A DNA stretch of 64,000 nucleotides from Psococerastis gibbosa (GCA_963971405.1 OZ020484.1:9176001-9240000), one strand, 5' to 3'. Shown: positions 1-12,199, numbered from the stretch's first letter. Numbers and translations are program-made. The notes: generated by a model not told the origin, from the sequence alone.

Positions 1-205
1 TTTAGACTACTGATGGGTAGGCTCCCTGCAGGCCTATTATGCCTTTCAAATTGTAATATTAACTTGTTTACATTTTTAATCCTAGGTTAAGATTAAAAAT
101 AGGCCCACTGAATAGATAAAGGATTTGTAACGGCGAATTAGAGGACAATTCGCAGAAAGTTTTGAGCCGACTGCAGACGATTGAAACGAGAGAGAGAGAG
201 AGAGA

Positions 206-1424
206 AAGATTAGGGTGCGTTTATATAATATACTTCAATTAATTTAATTAATTTAGTTCAGCCTTTTATATATGGTCAAATTGACCTTAACACAACGTCA
301 CAGTGCCATCAGGCATAATTGCTATATTTTTGAAGACTTAAATGCATGTTATCTGTGGTGAAATGGGGCTTAAGTATAACAGCTTTAACATACAAAACAT
401 AACATCAACGTGGCAGTTCGTAACCAATTACCGCTATCATCATGTCATAAATGCTGAGTTTTCATTATAATATGAAATAGCTGCAAACATGATGGAATGC
501 GTTCACTTTTAAATTAATCTACTTTGAAGAAACATTATTTTTCAAACTTGGTAAAACTGGAAGAATTTTGAGGAAAAGCGCTGCGTGTCATCGTACTTGC
601 CATCCATTACAATATAATGACATCCTTTCACTTCGTAAAAATAACAATGGTTGCAGAACGAGAGCTTTCACGATCTCTAACCGGTTATATGAGAAAGACA
701 AATTGACTTCACTTTCTGAGCAGGGATATCCGATGAATTTGGGAATTGTTAATTTGTTTGTTGACATCACTGTTGAATTGGGGCCCTTTTACGCTAGAAA
801 TGTTGGAATGCTGATCAGATCTCTTTCTAAGTGTATGGATAATACTGTATCTGCCCGGCTGCGCCTTCGTATGTGTTAAACTGATTGGGAGAGACATTTC
901 CAAATTTATGGAGATATTTCAACACGAAACATTTAAAATGTTGTGATGTGACTTAGCATTAAGATTCAGGAGTGGTCGTAGGGCCAAAAATGTTTAAGGT
1001 CAGCATCCTCTTAAATGGGAGAAGAAAATAAAGTAGATAAATAAATATATATTTCAATTAGTTAATCCATGTTTCCGCTCGTACTCGGCGTACGGGGAAG
1101 GCTTGTGTTCTTGGTGTTTCAGAAAAGGAACCACACAGGTTGCCAAGTTGGATTCCAAAACTATAGTCGTTAGTCGTTATATTACCTACTTATATTTACA
1201 ATACTGTGAGCTGATTGGTCCCCCACTCCAGTGAAACCCCAACCCCTACCTCAGTGGAGAAGGCAGTGGCGGATTAAGGCCCACCCCATTCACTCAGTTA
1301 ATAATGCTATATGAGCCACCTCTATAATGCTGTGTCTAAATGTAATAAATATTATGTGCTCGTATGTTAGGCCAATTCCTACTGGAAGTTGGCCTTAACA
1401 ATCAACAAGCAACGACAAGAAAGT
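206..1424. other. no gene seen
   Basis: AT-rich. A (GA)n run ends at 206, and CAGTGGCGGATTAAGG near 1265 looks like a MITE end. The short open frames at 568-903 overlap on both strands and resemble no family. Confidence 0.5.
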
Positions 1425-1535
1425 ATAAAGGAAAATCGTCAAAATGTCGTCAAAATCAGGTAGTTCTGTCATTGTCATTGTGCTAGTGCTTCAGTGACAG
1501 TGTAGAAAGCTTTCTCTAAGAAATGGTCTATACGC
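1425..1535 (+). repeat. dispersed repeat shared with 49430-49520
   Basis: GTCAAAATCAGGTAGTTCTG, ATTGTCATTGTGCTAGTGC and AGTGTAGAAAGCTTTCTC occur in inverse order and orientation at 49430-49520. Confidence 0.6.
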
Positions 1536-2377
1536 AATTTAGGGAAATAAGTAGCATTTCTCGCCGCTCTTAGTTCATTCGGGCGTTTTCTAATGTAGGC
1601 AAATCCTTCTAGTGGTCACACTTGGCTTGTCTGGCCTGGCTGTAGTTGTGGGCGTCCCAATTGTGTTTAAATTTTCCCCACACCCAGATATGTTTTTAAG
1701 TACGGTTCTTCTTTCCACTAGCCGCAACGTAATTTTACTCGTAACTGTAGTAATATTTTTTTTTCTGTTTACTGAGCCCTATTTTAGATCTGATGGGTGC
1801 AATATCTCCAGCAAATTGCGCTTGCCGCGGACACCAGCAGGCTTCAAAGCCGATTATTTTGGTGGAATGATTTCAGTTAAACTGTTTAAATTTGATTCCC
1901 TTCCATTTCATTGTGCTTCTGTTGCGCTCTTCACTATTGAATGCTCTTTGCCCGTTGGAATTTATTACAATGATTTTTAGTGAGAATGATTATATCGACT
2001 GTAGAGTATCAAGGGTGGAACCAGAGAGGTGGGTCAGAGGGGTTATGGTTATAGAAATTTTTAATTACGTTATTTCTGACTTCACCCCGACACATTCCGC
2101 AGTTTCCCCCAAAACACACAAAAGTAGTGAAGCAGCACGAGAGCTTATAAATTTCACCAAATTAGCATTACAGAAAGGGGAGACACACTCCATTTTGATA
2201 AGTATGATTAGGCTAAAGATCTGCTTCAAATAATTCAAATGCAAAAGCATTTTTGCTGACACACCTGATTTACCCAAGGGCTGTTGAGGATTCAATTTAA
2301 AAAAAAAATTTAATAAAAATAAAAATAAAATAAAATAAAAAGTTTTTTTATCGCGTCAATTTTTTAACGTTTCAAAT
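1536..2377. other. no gene seen
   Basis: A short block (GTGGGCGTCCCAATTG...TTTCCCCACACCC, 1648-1685) recurs near 6138-6175. A-rich from 2298. The open frame at 1612 lacks protein features. Confidence 0.5.
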
Positions 2378-2650
2378 TTAAATTGAGTCGTATAGAAGGC
2401 AAAGCGTACCACTGCATTTTTTTTTTTTTAATTTTAAGATAACTGCACAATAGTTTTCCTGAAGCACTTATCTATTTTAGAGGCCAATCAGTATAACTGT
2501 AGCATGCTCAGTTCCTGCATAAAATACATTTGAAAATCAGTTCGTCAATAAAAAAGGTTAAAGTTTCTTAACTTGATGTGCGTTTATCTCAAAATGAGTT
2601 TGACCGCAGTTATATGCTTTGGTTGGCTTATATACGCTTCAATTGCAAAT
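2378..2650 (+). repeat. dispersed repeat with inverted ends, copy 1
   Basis: Left AAATTGAGTCGTATAGAAGG ... GCAAAGCGTA and right TATGCTTTGGTTGGCTTATA form imperfect terminal repeats. The interior matches 38405-38640 in inverted orientation (TTCAGGAACTGAG-type block). Confidence 0.6.
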
Positions 2651-2866
2651 ACGACTACAACGACGTCTTCTTTCCAAAATTATTCCTAAAACATTTTACT
2701 GCACATAGCTAATAACTCGAACGTAGTCATAACCATTACTTTAATTAATGATCTTCTATAATGATTTTTAATTTTTAATAGAGACTTACGTTCATTGCTG
2801 ATAGTACAATATAACGAGCATTGTGGTTTTCTGCGATAACTCAGTAAAATAAAATAAGTACCTAAC

Positions 2867-3190
2867 TCACAGCAGGGGCGTATCCTAATAAGCTAATAAC
2901 TAGGAACTCCAAATTACGCTCCTGGAGGTTTAGGTACCTATGAAAATAGAGTCGACTGTATGAAAATAATAAGATTTGGTAAGAGAATAAGAAATTAGAG
3001 AATAAGCCTACCGTACTCTGCTTACTCGGTGAAGGTGTAGTACAGTAGGTAGACCTATTATAATATGTAATGTATAGTGTGGTGCTGTAAGGTGTCTGGG
3101 TGTATGTGTTTTAAGTGAATAGGCTACGCTATTTATCTACTGCTGGAGTCCGTGGCTTGCAAAGTATCCGCAGGAATCACAGCAGGGGCG
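2867..3190 (+). repeat. 14-bp direct repeats bracketing a 296-bp segment
   Basis: TCACAGCAGGGGCG occurs at 2867-2880 and 3177-3190. The segment between has no recognised content. It may be an old insertion with its target duplication. Confidence 0.4.
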
Positions 3191-3489
3191 AGCACAATAA
3201 ACACTATATAATATAAAATAACACGAATGACACTACAACCACAACTAATAAAATTAATGTAAACTAACAATAGGTAAATAATTAGAACCTATCGGAGCCG
3301 TTGCAATATTAAGACTGAATGCAGCCAATGCAGGGTGCGGGGTAGAGTACCTAGCAGATTTTAGGGGTAGGTAGGTACCTCTGCGACAACAACCCGCAAC
3401 TATGTTTAGCTTGTGCAATGCGAGGCATTCACGGACAAGCATTATTTTGAAATATTTGGAATAGTAATGTTTCAGTCTACCTTTTTTTT

Positions 3490-3640
3490 TCTTTAAAAAG
3501 AAAGTTAATCGCATACAAACAATTTAATGATGTATCCGATTGACCTCATCAGTCAGCAGTCGCCTCAGTAGGTTCATTACCCGTGCTAAGTTACGACACG
3601 TAACCCCAGTACAAGCACGCTACCACCTGGCCATCCAAGT
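3490..3640 (-). mobile_element. SINE2 copy
   Basis: TTTAAAAAGAAAGTTAATCG, CATACAAACAATTTAATGA, ATCCGATTGACCTCATCAG, GTCGCCTCAGTAGG, GAGCTTACG-type block and CAAGCACGCTACCACC define the family. The T/A-rich tail is first, so the element lies on the minus strand with a tRNA-like head (GGTGGTAGCGTGCTTG). Confidence 0.7.
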
Positions 3641-5404
3641 CGCTTAGATACTGAAGTAAATGCTCAAATATGAATGTGGCGATATAAAAAAGGGTTACCT
3701 CTGTCCTTTTGAATTTATATGGCAGCATTGTACGCGTACCCGAAAATTGATATCCTCGGGCAATTTTCGCAGACGAAAAAATGACAAAATCACAAATAAA
3801 TGAGATACGAGACAAGGGTTGACCCAGATACAGTTGTAAGGATTGCGGGGAACGTGATTTTGCGCCGTCTTTTGTCCGGCCCCCCGCTCTCATTGAGCTT
3901 TCAAGCCACGGAGGACGGAGGCCAGCCACTTGTACGCCGTCATTGTGCACTGCTGACGGACTTGTGCCGGCCATTATGCACTTAGCTGACTTAGCATTCA
4001 TTAGTCATTGTCATTCTATATTTTCCATGATGAATTACAAACAGGTGTGTCTTCTTAAGTTATATTGCCCTGCCGACAGGTGACCTAGCATTCCCAGAGG
4101 GAAGGTGTTTACACCATTGCTGATTTGGACAGGTTATTGCTCATTGAGACCCGTCTATCTGGTACTTGTTTAGTTCCTGAAGAATGCAGAGTTAAAACTG
4201 TGATCCGCTGGTAACATGAACCCAGGCACTGGCTGTCAAAAAAAGACAGTAAAAAATCTACCTACTTCAATCCTGCATCTTCTTCTTCTGGCTCTACAGC
4301 ATTTGATGAGCTTTGGCCAGCTAAACAAGACTCCTCCAGTCATTTCGGTTTTATACGACGCTCCACCATCAGTCAGGTCAGTTTCCAACTCATCCTTCTA
4401 GCGTTTTTTTAGCATTTTCTAGCATTATTTATAGCGAGGATAAAGTAATATTTATCAATTGCTACCCTTGGCACTGAACTGTAATTAACCATTACGCAAG
4501 CAGCAGGGCTATGATAGATACCCCGGCCTGGGGATGAGGGCCCTTTGGGTTTTAGAAGCTCTCAATTAAAGCAGTGTGGGGGGTGGGGGGGAGCTGCTGG
4601 GCGAAGCAAAGGGAACAAGTAATTGACCGGGTAACGGAGTCAGAGCAATGGAGTCGCAACTTCTCACGTACGGTCCGCACAATATCCCCCCCCCCCTCTA
4701 CTCCCCATATACCAAACTTTTGGCGGTTCCCAATCAGACGCCCCTGTATACGTGTTCCTTCTCGATTCACCCTATGATCTCTCCTTCCGCTCCTTCCATT
4801 ATCTCTACACATTTTCCGCACGGATGTAGTGTACAGTATATTACTTTGCTTTTTTACTGTCTCATTGTTTTTGTTGGTATAAATTCATTCTACTTGTATT
4901 TGGTTTTGTTCTCCGCGTGTTCTCCACAGTGTTTTTACTGTGAAAATAACCCAGCCATCCTGGATTTCTTGCTACTCGTTTAATCGTTAAGACTTAATCC
5001 ATGTCGGTGCGGTTACGTTTTTGCTCAGCTTAATGACTCAAAAGCTCTGAGGGTGATAAAGACATAGTAGACATCCGGCCTTCAGTACGCAGAACTAGGA
5101 GACCGAGGTACGCTCGGATAATTTTTTGGGACCAACTGCCAGTCAAAAAATTTTTTACGTAATTTATTACTGAAAATATATCCAGTGTTCAAACTCAAAT
5201 TTCAAAAATCTTCATTCTTCTCAAAAATCATATTTACATAAAAACAATTAATTCGGGGGTGGGGGGGGGGGTCCGGGCCCCTTGGACCACCCCCGGCCAT
5301 GGTTTTTTCACTGAAATTAGATCATAGCCGGCCCAGAGTTGCTTACTTCATTATTAATATTGTACATTACTTGTATATGAGGTGACCATGGCGGATTAGG
5401 TCAG
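3641..5404. other. no gene seen
   Basis: Mixed sequence with C tract at 4686 and G tract at 5257. Overlapping frames on both strands near 4552-4983 arise from GC-rich stretches. Confidence 0.5.
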
Positions 5405-5610
5405 GACCTGTTGAGTAGTGGCACAGACTCCGACTCCGGTTGTTTGTTTGAGTCCCACACTTGCTACATTTTCTGGCCATGCTTTGGAGGGCATGTAAAG
5501 CAGGCGGTCCCAGGTCATCCTAGTTGAGTGTAAGAGAGGGCTTTATAGCCCTAACTCCTCTAGGTTGGCTTAGTAATAGAGCAAAAAGTCATTATTATTA
5601 TTATTATTAT
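5405..5610 (+). mobile_element. SINE1 copy (tRNA-derived)
   Basis: GAGTAGTGGCACAGACTC stands for box A, GTTTGAGTCCC for box B, then the body CTACATTTTCTGGCCATGC, AGAGAGGGCTTTATAGCCCT and GGTTGGCTTAGTAATAG, ending in (ATT)n. The head resembles tRNA-Glu(UUC) in better copies. Confidence 0.8.
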
Positions 5611-5611
5611 A

Positions 5612-5855
5612 AAATTTGAAAATATTTGTGCAAAATAGTGGGGTTTACGCATTTTAACAGCAGTAAAGTATAGATTTTTAAAGCTTACAAAGGAATGCTT
5701 TAATGCTTATTCATATTGCTGGAAATACGGGGGCCCGGGGGTTTCCCCCGGGGGGGGGGGGAGGAAATTTGAAAATGTAAGTGAAAAATAGTGGGGTTTT
5801 ACGCAATTCAACAGCAGTAAAGTAGAGATCTTACAAAGGAAAGCTTATTTTAAAG
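5612..5855 (+). repeat. diverged direct duplication, about 150-bp period
   Basis: AAATTTGAAAATATTTGTG with GTGGGGTTTACGC and AACAGCAGTAAAGTA at 5612-5672 recurs at 5764-5823. A palindromic G/C tract (GGGGGTTTCCCCCGGGG) separates them. Confidence 0.6.
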
Positions 5856-6242
5856 CTTACAATTTTTGCAGCGAATATTAGGGCCAAAGCCCTGTCTTAC
5901 AATTAACTGTTTAAAAATAATAATGTAATGATGAATAAGTAATCTTCTCATTCTCACATTAATTTCTACTCATTCTCTCACGCAATCACTCTATGTGTTA
6001 GAAAACTTTTTTTTTTATAGCTTTGGGGGGGGGCGGCCGTCCCCACCGCCCACCCTTTAATCCGCCTCTGAGTCACTCACACTTAGCTGTGCGTGGTCAT
6101 GGCCATACAAGGTCTCCCCTTTGCCTTGTGTTGTAGGTGTGGGTGTCCCCATTTTGTTTAAATTTCCCCCACACCTCAGGGTTTAAGATACGTAAAATGC
6201 ATCGTATGTAAAGACTTGGGGCTGTCATGATTTTTAATGTAT

Positions 6243-6569
6243 GGCGCGTATTCCACCGGCTAAATACAAATACGGTGACGTGGTAACAGACATTCAAGAC
6301 TTAGGCGGGGTTTCCAACGACCCCGCATTGCAGAATGCAAATGACATTGACGGAAATGTTTGTTTTACTCTATGCTATAGTTAAAATTTTATTTTACTGT
6401 ATGATCATTGATCAATTTTAACTATGGCATGGAGTAAAACAAACATTTCCGTCAATGTCATTTGCATTCTGCAATGCGATGTCAATGGAAACCTCGCCTA
6501 AGTCTTTAATGTCTGCTACCACGTCACCGTTTTTGTATTTAGCCCTAGCCGGTCGGTGGAATCCCCGCC
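6243..6569 (+). mobile_element. PIF/Harbinger-like MITE, old copy
   Basis: Starts GGCGCGTATTCCACCGGC and ends with the inverted form. The arms are long (about 150 bp) and contain GGTGACGTGG, AGACATTCAAGACTTAGGCG and CATTGACGGAAATG. The flanking duplication has decayed. Confidence 0.8.
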
Positions 6570-7029
6570 TTTGCGAGAAGTTATTTTGAATAATAATGTC
6601 TGTTCTCTCTTATTTGGGACCCGTGTGTATAATGTTGGCAGTACTGAGACATGTGACGGTTCGCGCCGCAGGACCATTTCCCACGCCAGCTTCTCTCCCT
6701 GCATTTGCCAATGTCACTGGCAAGAGAGCCGGGATGGCGGGCGGGGGGGGGGGGGGGCAGTGGTGTGGTGGGCCACAAAACATAGCACAGTTACCTCACC
6801 CCCCACCCAACCTCTGCAAGAACCCAACCGTGCGGAACTATTTTCACTTCAAATATCTTACTCAGTACCTATTTTTCGTTTACGGTTGAGTAGCTTTCGA
6901 ACAAATTCTTGATATATATTTTCTTCGAGCTACGTACTATTCGTCTATTGTTAAAGTTCATTCTTGCAAAACATCACAGAAAAAATTATTTTATTTTACG
7001 AGGAATCAAACCTGAAATTTGCTTCTAAT

Positions 7030-7207
7030 CAAGGCCGTAGCCAAGGGGGGTTCATGGGGGTTCAACCCCCCCCCCCCTGAAATGAAGTGGCTTGATACTA
7101 GATAGAATCGGATTTTGAGAGGAAAAATAAAAACCACTATGTAATATCCAATGAAATTTCTAACCCCCCCCCCCCCCCCCCGAAAAAAAATCTTGGCTAC
7201 GGCCTTG
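7030..7207 (+). mobile_element. hAT-like MITE
   Basis: The 178-bp element has ends CAAGGCCGTAGCCAAG / CTTGGCTACGGCCTTG and an 8-bp flanking repeat, CTTCTAAT / CTTCTATT (one mismatch). It contains long C tracts. An 8-bp duplication and CA-starting ends fit the hAT superfamily. Confidence 0.82.
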
Positions 7208-7481
7208 CTTCTATTAGGTATTCCTTCAAATTCTGGGCTTTTCCATGTATGATGTTGCAGACTTTTGCAGTGTACGAATGCCTATTGAACTAAAATAAAT
7301 ATAGTAGGCTATTCTGCTTGACTTTCTTATACTAGAATATATTTGTAATCTACGATATATACTTTTTATTAGAAAAATACTTGTTTTGAAATAGACAAAG
7401 CCTTTGAAACCTCATTGGGCATTGGTCGTTTGGTCTCTTAAATTTTAAAAACGTTAAATTTTAGATAATGGTGTTAAATAA

Positions 7482-7692
7482 ATAAATAAAATAAATAAGG
7501 ACTTTTTGTTCTATTACTAGGCCAACCTAGCGGAGTTAGGGCTATAAAAACCTCTCTTACACTCAACTATGAAGGCCCGGGACCACCTGCTTTACATGGC
7601 ATCCGAAGCATGGCCATGTAGGAAGTGTAGGACTCGAACCAACAACCTTTCGGGTGGAAGTCAGAGTCCGTACCACTACTCTACATGTCTTG
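7482..7692 (-). mobile_element. SINE1 copy
   Basis: Full-length on the minus strand: AAATAAAT tail region first, then the body, ending GGACTCGAACC (box B reversed) and CGTACCACTACTC (box A reversed). Confidence 0.82.
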
Positions 7693-9297
7693 TTATCACC
7701 GAAGCAGCTGTCATTTTTAATTGTATTTTGGCAATAAAAAACGCCATGGCACGACAGCTCAATAAGGGTCTAGGCTTAAGCACAGTTATAGGATACTCCC
7801 TCGTGACCACTGTTCTAATGGTGGTCAGCAACATGCCCAAATTTATATTTATATAATTTTAATTTTACATTTTATAATTTTTCGCTTCCACGACTCGAAA
7901 AACCCGCACTTGGACTTAATCCTTAGGTACAGATTTAAGAAAGAGCCGCTATGCGCAGCATTTTTTGAAGAGAATTTCATTAATATAATCTGCCGATATT
8001 GCTTCATGATGTTAGCCAAATAATAAGAAGTAAAAATTGGAATGCCGCTATTACGGCGATTTATTCAATCAAAGGAAGCTAAAAAATCCGCCATTGTTTC
8101 AATATCTCATGCATAATTTTCATTTTCTTAACTTTTCTTAACCCCCCACTCCCTTCTGGGTTCCTTCAGCTTCGATTTTCGCCCTGCCAACGGGAAAAAA
8201 TGAAAAATACTATTCAAGTTGGAGTTTGCGAGTTGCTAACGAAATTCCTCATTGGGTTCTTGGATGTAACTTTATTTTAACAAGTGGATTTTGCCGGGAG
8301 GAGATTTGAAAATTGCGGCAAGTTGGCGGGGGTGGGTGGTGGGGGGGGGGGGGTTCATGTAAAAACTCACAACCTCTTCATCAACCTGCTCCTGTCAATC
8401 ACTTCTCATAATTAATAATAAGAGGACGCTATTTTGCCTCTCTCTGTACCTTGCGTCGGGTCTCCTATCCGGTTTCTTCTTGATTCTAATTTCTAATACA
8501 AATATTCTATAGCGTACTGAAGTGGGATGCCGGAAAATATGAAGTGACCAATACAAATTAAAATTATTTTCGAAAGTTATTGTTATAAATTACTTTTAGA
8601 GAGATTCATCTGTTAAGACGGCGACCAATCTTCGACTTCCGGAAAATGTCATCACAACTTTTCATTTTATGACCCCTGAGTCTAAAACCACCACCCGTTG
8701 AAAATGTTACATATACTGTATATATAATTATGTATTATGTATGTATGTATATAGATTTTAGGAACCACTCTAACTTCCGTAAATATTACCCGATATTGGT
8801 GAAGCTTGGCATAAAAATTGATCATACAAATGTCTTAATCAAGTTTGTTAACCAGCATGATATGCTATTTTGTTTCAATATGGTGGCCGATTAAAATCCT
8901 ATATAATTTATAGCTCAATTATTATTAGTTGCAGAGGAATGAAATATAATCTCACCGAAAGCCCGTATCCACTTTCTACGACAAATCAACGATTTCAAGA
9001 TGGCGTCCAGTCAAAGTGAAAATAATTTGATAATAAAAGTTCATAGTCGTCATTGTGATCAGTCGGCCAGAGCCGAAAGGGATTTTTTTCTTTAAATGCT
9101 GACACATTAAAATAATGTACACACACCAAGTGTTGTTTACTCGCCGAAATTCGCCGAAAACGTTCCCTAACTTATTCTACTACTAGAAACATAGCATGTT
9201 GGTAGGTATTGTAGGCTGCTGCAATAAAATGCTTGCCAAATAATTATTTAATAAGCCTTCTCAGCACTGCAGCGGTTATTTCACATGCACTACTAGG
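7693..9297. other. no gene seen
   Basis: G tract at 8339-8353, TATG repeat near 8735. CGGCCAGAGCCGAAAGGGAT at 9064 recurs at 10239. Confidence 0.5.
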
Positions 9298-9300
9298 TAA

Positions 9301-9684
9301 GGCGCCCATTCCACTGACCGGCTAGGGCTCTTTCCAAAAACGGTGACGTGGTAGCAGACATTCAAGACTTAGGTGGCGTTTCCACCGACCTCGCATTGCA
9401 GAATTGACGGAAATGTTTGTTTTACTTCATGCCATAGCTAAAATTGATCAATGATCATACAGTAAAATCACAAACAAACAAACTAAAATTAAAAAATGGC
9501 GTCATGGGACATGTTAAGTACAAACATTTTAATAGATTTCTATAAAAAGTAAAACAAACATTTCCGTCAATGTCATTTGCATTCTGCAATGCGAGCTCGG
9601 TGGAAACGCAACCTAAGTCTTGAATGTCTGCTACCACGTCACTGTTTTTGGAAATAGCCCTAGCCGGTCAATGGAATGGGCGCC
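9301..9684 (+). mobile_element. PIF/Harbinger-like MITE, TAA target
   Basis: A 384-bp foldback with ends GGCGCCCATTCCACTGACC / GGTCAATGGAATGGGCGCC, flanked by TAA on both sides (9298-9300 and 9685-9687). Three-base TWA duplications and GG-starting ends are the PIF/Harbinger (Tourist) signature. The loop carries GTATGATCATTG and AATGGCGTCATGGG in inverted orientation to most other copies. Confidence 0.88.
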
Positions 9685-9687
9685 TAA

Positions 9688-10627
9688 GTTTTATGTGATA
9701 TACCGTAAAATAATCCTTAAAACAGAGAAAGGATGTACGACAAAATGCCTGATAGCGAATAAACCAATGCTCGAATTGAACAGCTTAGTAAATTTGTGTG
9801 CTGTGGTGGAGCAAAGTTTTGCCTCAAGTATAGTTTCCATCATAATTAAACTCATAGCTTTGTGTGAGGTTTCCCCCGTGGTTACATGTTTAGCTACTCG
9901 CAGACTCTCTGCTTAAAGCCCCGGCAATGACCAGCTGGTCGCTTTTATGGACGTCTGGGACAAGGTGTTCTGAAAGGGTGCCTCTATTATTTGAGGTACT
10001 ATGTACGTAGCGTAGAATATGCACTTAAGTCACTTTAGTGCCCCCTGTACAGACTTAAGAATGACTCAATACCTATTTCTAAACGGAATGTACGACACGA
10101 TTATGTTTAAGAGTGTTTTGTGTGTTGATGTTGTGGTCGGGAAAAGAATGATGTATTTTTATTACTTTAATCTACATGCATAGCGCAGCATAGAGGAAAA
10201 GCGGGGTCTGCGCTTGCATGGAATCTCCCTACACCTGATCGGCCAGAGCCGAAAGGGATTTTTTTTACATAGGTGATCGAAGCTGGAGTTCATGCCAACA
10301 GCGTGCGAGGGTAGCACTCAGTGAATTCAATCCCCTCGAGGATTTGAACTACCGTTCTCCCAATTTAAAAACAAGCTCTCTAATCTCTCGACTAGAACTT
10401 TTCATAATTCCCTTTTCCGGATATAATGTTCATTATTCAGACGAGGTTCCCTTCTCAATTTAATGGCTGTATTATACGATGCAGTACTGTAATAAAATTG
10501 GCAATTAACATGTTGCTGTAAGTTAACAGCTCGAAGAAGGAGTACTGTGAGATTGCTATGCCTCATTGCCTTTTATATGGTTCACCTTTTTCGAGATTTT
10601 TTTCAACGAACAAAGCACTCATGTCTA
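9688..10627. other. no gene seen; presumed intron upstream of the Ig exon
   Basis: No open frame with domain features. Contains the repeated CGGCCAGAGCCGAAAGGGAT block. Confidence 0.5.
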
Positions 10628-10641
10628 TTTCTTTTTTGCAG
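10628..10641 (+). promoter_or_regulatory. 3' splice acceptor of the Ig exon
   Basis: The sequence TATTTCTTTTTTGCAG forms a pyrimidine tract and AG directly before the first conserved Sidestep residue. It supports the exon start at 10642. Confidence 0.75.
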
Positions 10642-10850
10642 TTATGATACGCGTAAAAAGACAAACGAGGCCGCTCGACATTGGCATGACGAGGAGCTGA
10701 TGGCTGGGCGGGCTCATTTCCGGACTATTACGGAGCCAGCTAAGTTAAGCATAGAAAATATAGACGAATCGGACGCGGGTGTGTATAGGTGTCGTGTCGA
10801 TTTCCGGAAATCACAGACTAAAAACCAGAGGATGCATCTTGTTGTCATTG
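10642..10850 (+). CDS. internal exon of a Sidestep-family Ig-domain protein
   Basis: This single exon encodes 69 complete codons plus a split codon at each end. The translation starts YDTRKK, contains ARHWHDEE, AHFRT and the Ig hallmark DAGVYRCRVDFRKSQT, and ends MHLVVI. The D-x-G-x-Y-x-C strand F followed by RVDFR-S-T is characteristic of the first Ig domain of Sidestep (Side) proteins, transmembrane cell-surface ligands that guide motor axons in insects. The exon is bounded by a pyrimidine tract ending TTTTTTGCAG at 10641 and by GTGAGT at 10851. It enters with one base completing a codon and leaves with one base of the next, so it can splice in frame with a matching exon. The partner cysteine and strands A-C should be in an upstream exon, which is not visible. 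No stop interrupts it. It could be an exon of a duplicated or decayed copy, but the intact frame and both splice sites argue for a live gene. The family is clear; the paralogue is not. Confidence 0.85.
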
Positions 10851-10856
10851 GTGAGT
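10851..10856 (+). promoter_or_regulatory. 5' splice donor of the Ig exon
   Basis: GTGAGT follows the last conserved residues (VVI) of the Ig strand G. It matches the consensus donor and sets the exon end. Confidence 0.75.
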
Positions 10857-11556
10857 ATTTTTGCCGATCTAAATGTAATAAATTATTGTTGTAGTAAAGG
10901 ATAACTTTCCTATTTAATAAGCTACCTGCTGTGATTGAGTTGACAATTCCCAATTATAGCGCCCATGATTAACTTACGAAGAATCATAGCTGGTTTTATA
11001 CTGCCAGCGCCAAACTACAAATGCATTCCTTAGAACCCCAAGAATACAGCATAGATATACTCCTGTCTTATTTAAATGCTTCAAATTAATTAAATCATAA
11101 AAGTTTTAAGTTAAAACTTAACCTTAGTGCACACAGGTGCTGTAAGATTCTGCAAAATATGTTCGCACATTTTTTTCTTCAAGTTAATAACGTTTTTTAT
11201 GAAAAAAAAATGTAAGTGGTGTAAAATCAATTTTACATAGAATTATAATAATAATAAAAAATTAGAATAATAAATAATAATAATAAAATTAATGTAAATA
11301 TAAATTAAAAATTGTCAAGTAGCCTATTAATAATTTTACTGGTTATACATTGAACAGTTTGCGCCATCAATGCCGATGCTTTGATTTTCTGTCTTTTTAT
11401 ACTCTGTCAACCATAAATTTTATTTCGAGTTACGTCTTTTACTTGGCTTCAAGTTTATTTTCTGTTCACCTATTTGTCATTTACTGTCATTTATGCGTTC
11501 TCCTGCTTCACACATGACCTCATCTCAGTACCGGGCCTTATTTTACGCAGGAATCT
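10857..11556. other. no gene seen; presumed intron downstream of the Ig exon
   Basis: Very AT-rich, with AATAAT repeats at 11245-11290. Confidence 0.5.
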
Positions 11557-11569
11557 GAGTTAAATATTA

Positions 11570-12131
11570 TTATTATTATTATTAGTGTTCATTAGGTGTC
11601 CCATGGGGACCAAAGACGTAGGCCACAAATGAGGGCCCATCGAACACCCTAATTAATTTTTACAACACAGTTCATCTCTCGAATACGGAACTGTGTCGCA
11701 TTAGGTCAGCGACGGTAGAGGGGAATAATTCCACTTGTTCCTCTTCTATATACGGAGCTCCGAAGTACTCTAGACGCTTCCTCCACAGCGCTGGGCATCT
11801 GAAGAGCAGATGTGACGAGGTCTCTTCCTCCTCTGCGCAGTGCCTGCAAGATGTATTTTCCGCTGTGACAGCGTGAATAGTCAGTAAGTGCTTCTTAAAA
11901 GGGCCGTGTCCTGTTAAGGCTGCTATTACTGATCTAACACTGTTCCTGCTGAGTTGTAGCAGTTTTTTAGTCCAGGAAGGACAAGGTTTTTGTATCAAAA
12001 GTTTTGATAGACCCTTGGCATTTTTACGCCAGAAAGTTGCGAACTTCCTTCTTGTCTCTTCACTTGCCCTTCTCTTCATCAGGGAAAGCGCTATCGGTAG
12101 CAAAGGCTCAGGGCCAACGGGTGCTGTTTCC
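11570..12131 (-). mobile_element. 5'-truncated I-like LINE with TAA tail
   Basis: A 13-bp duplication GAGTTAAATATTA (11557-11569 and 12132-12144) bounds a minus-strand insertion that starts with (TTA)n, that is a (TAA)n tail on its own strand, as in I-clade elements. On the minus strand (about 11672-12103) it encodes an ORF2 C-terminal part with LTGHGPFKKHLLTIH and CRHCAEEEETSSHLLFRC. The spacing is that of the C-terminal zinc-finger-like motif after RNase H. The frame is open for 143 residues. No RT remains. Confidence 0.85.
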
Positions 12132-12199
12132 GAGTTAAATATTAGGTAGGTTTGATGGTCTCTTCCCCAGTGTTAGTTACTTGGTTTGTTTAGCTTAAT

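Noticed and set aside
4552..4983. Overlapping open frames on both strands
   Set aside because: Low-complexity C/G tracts and absence of domains or splice signals suggest chance frames.
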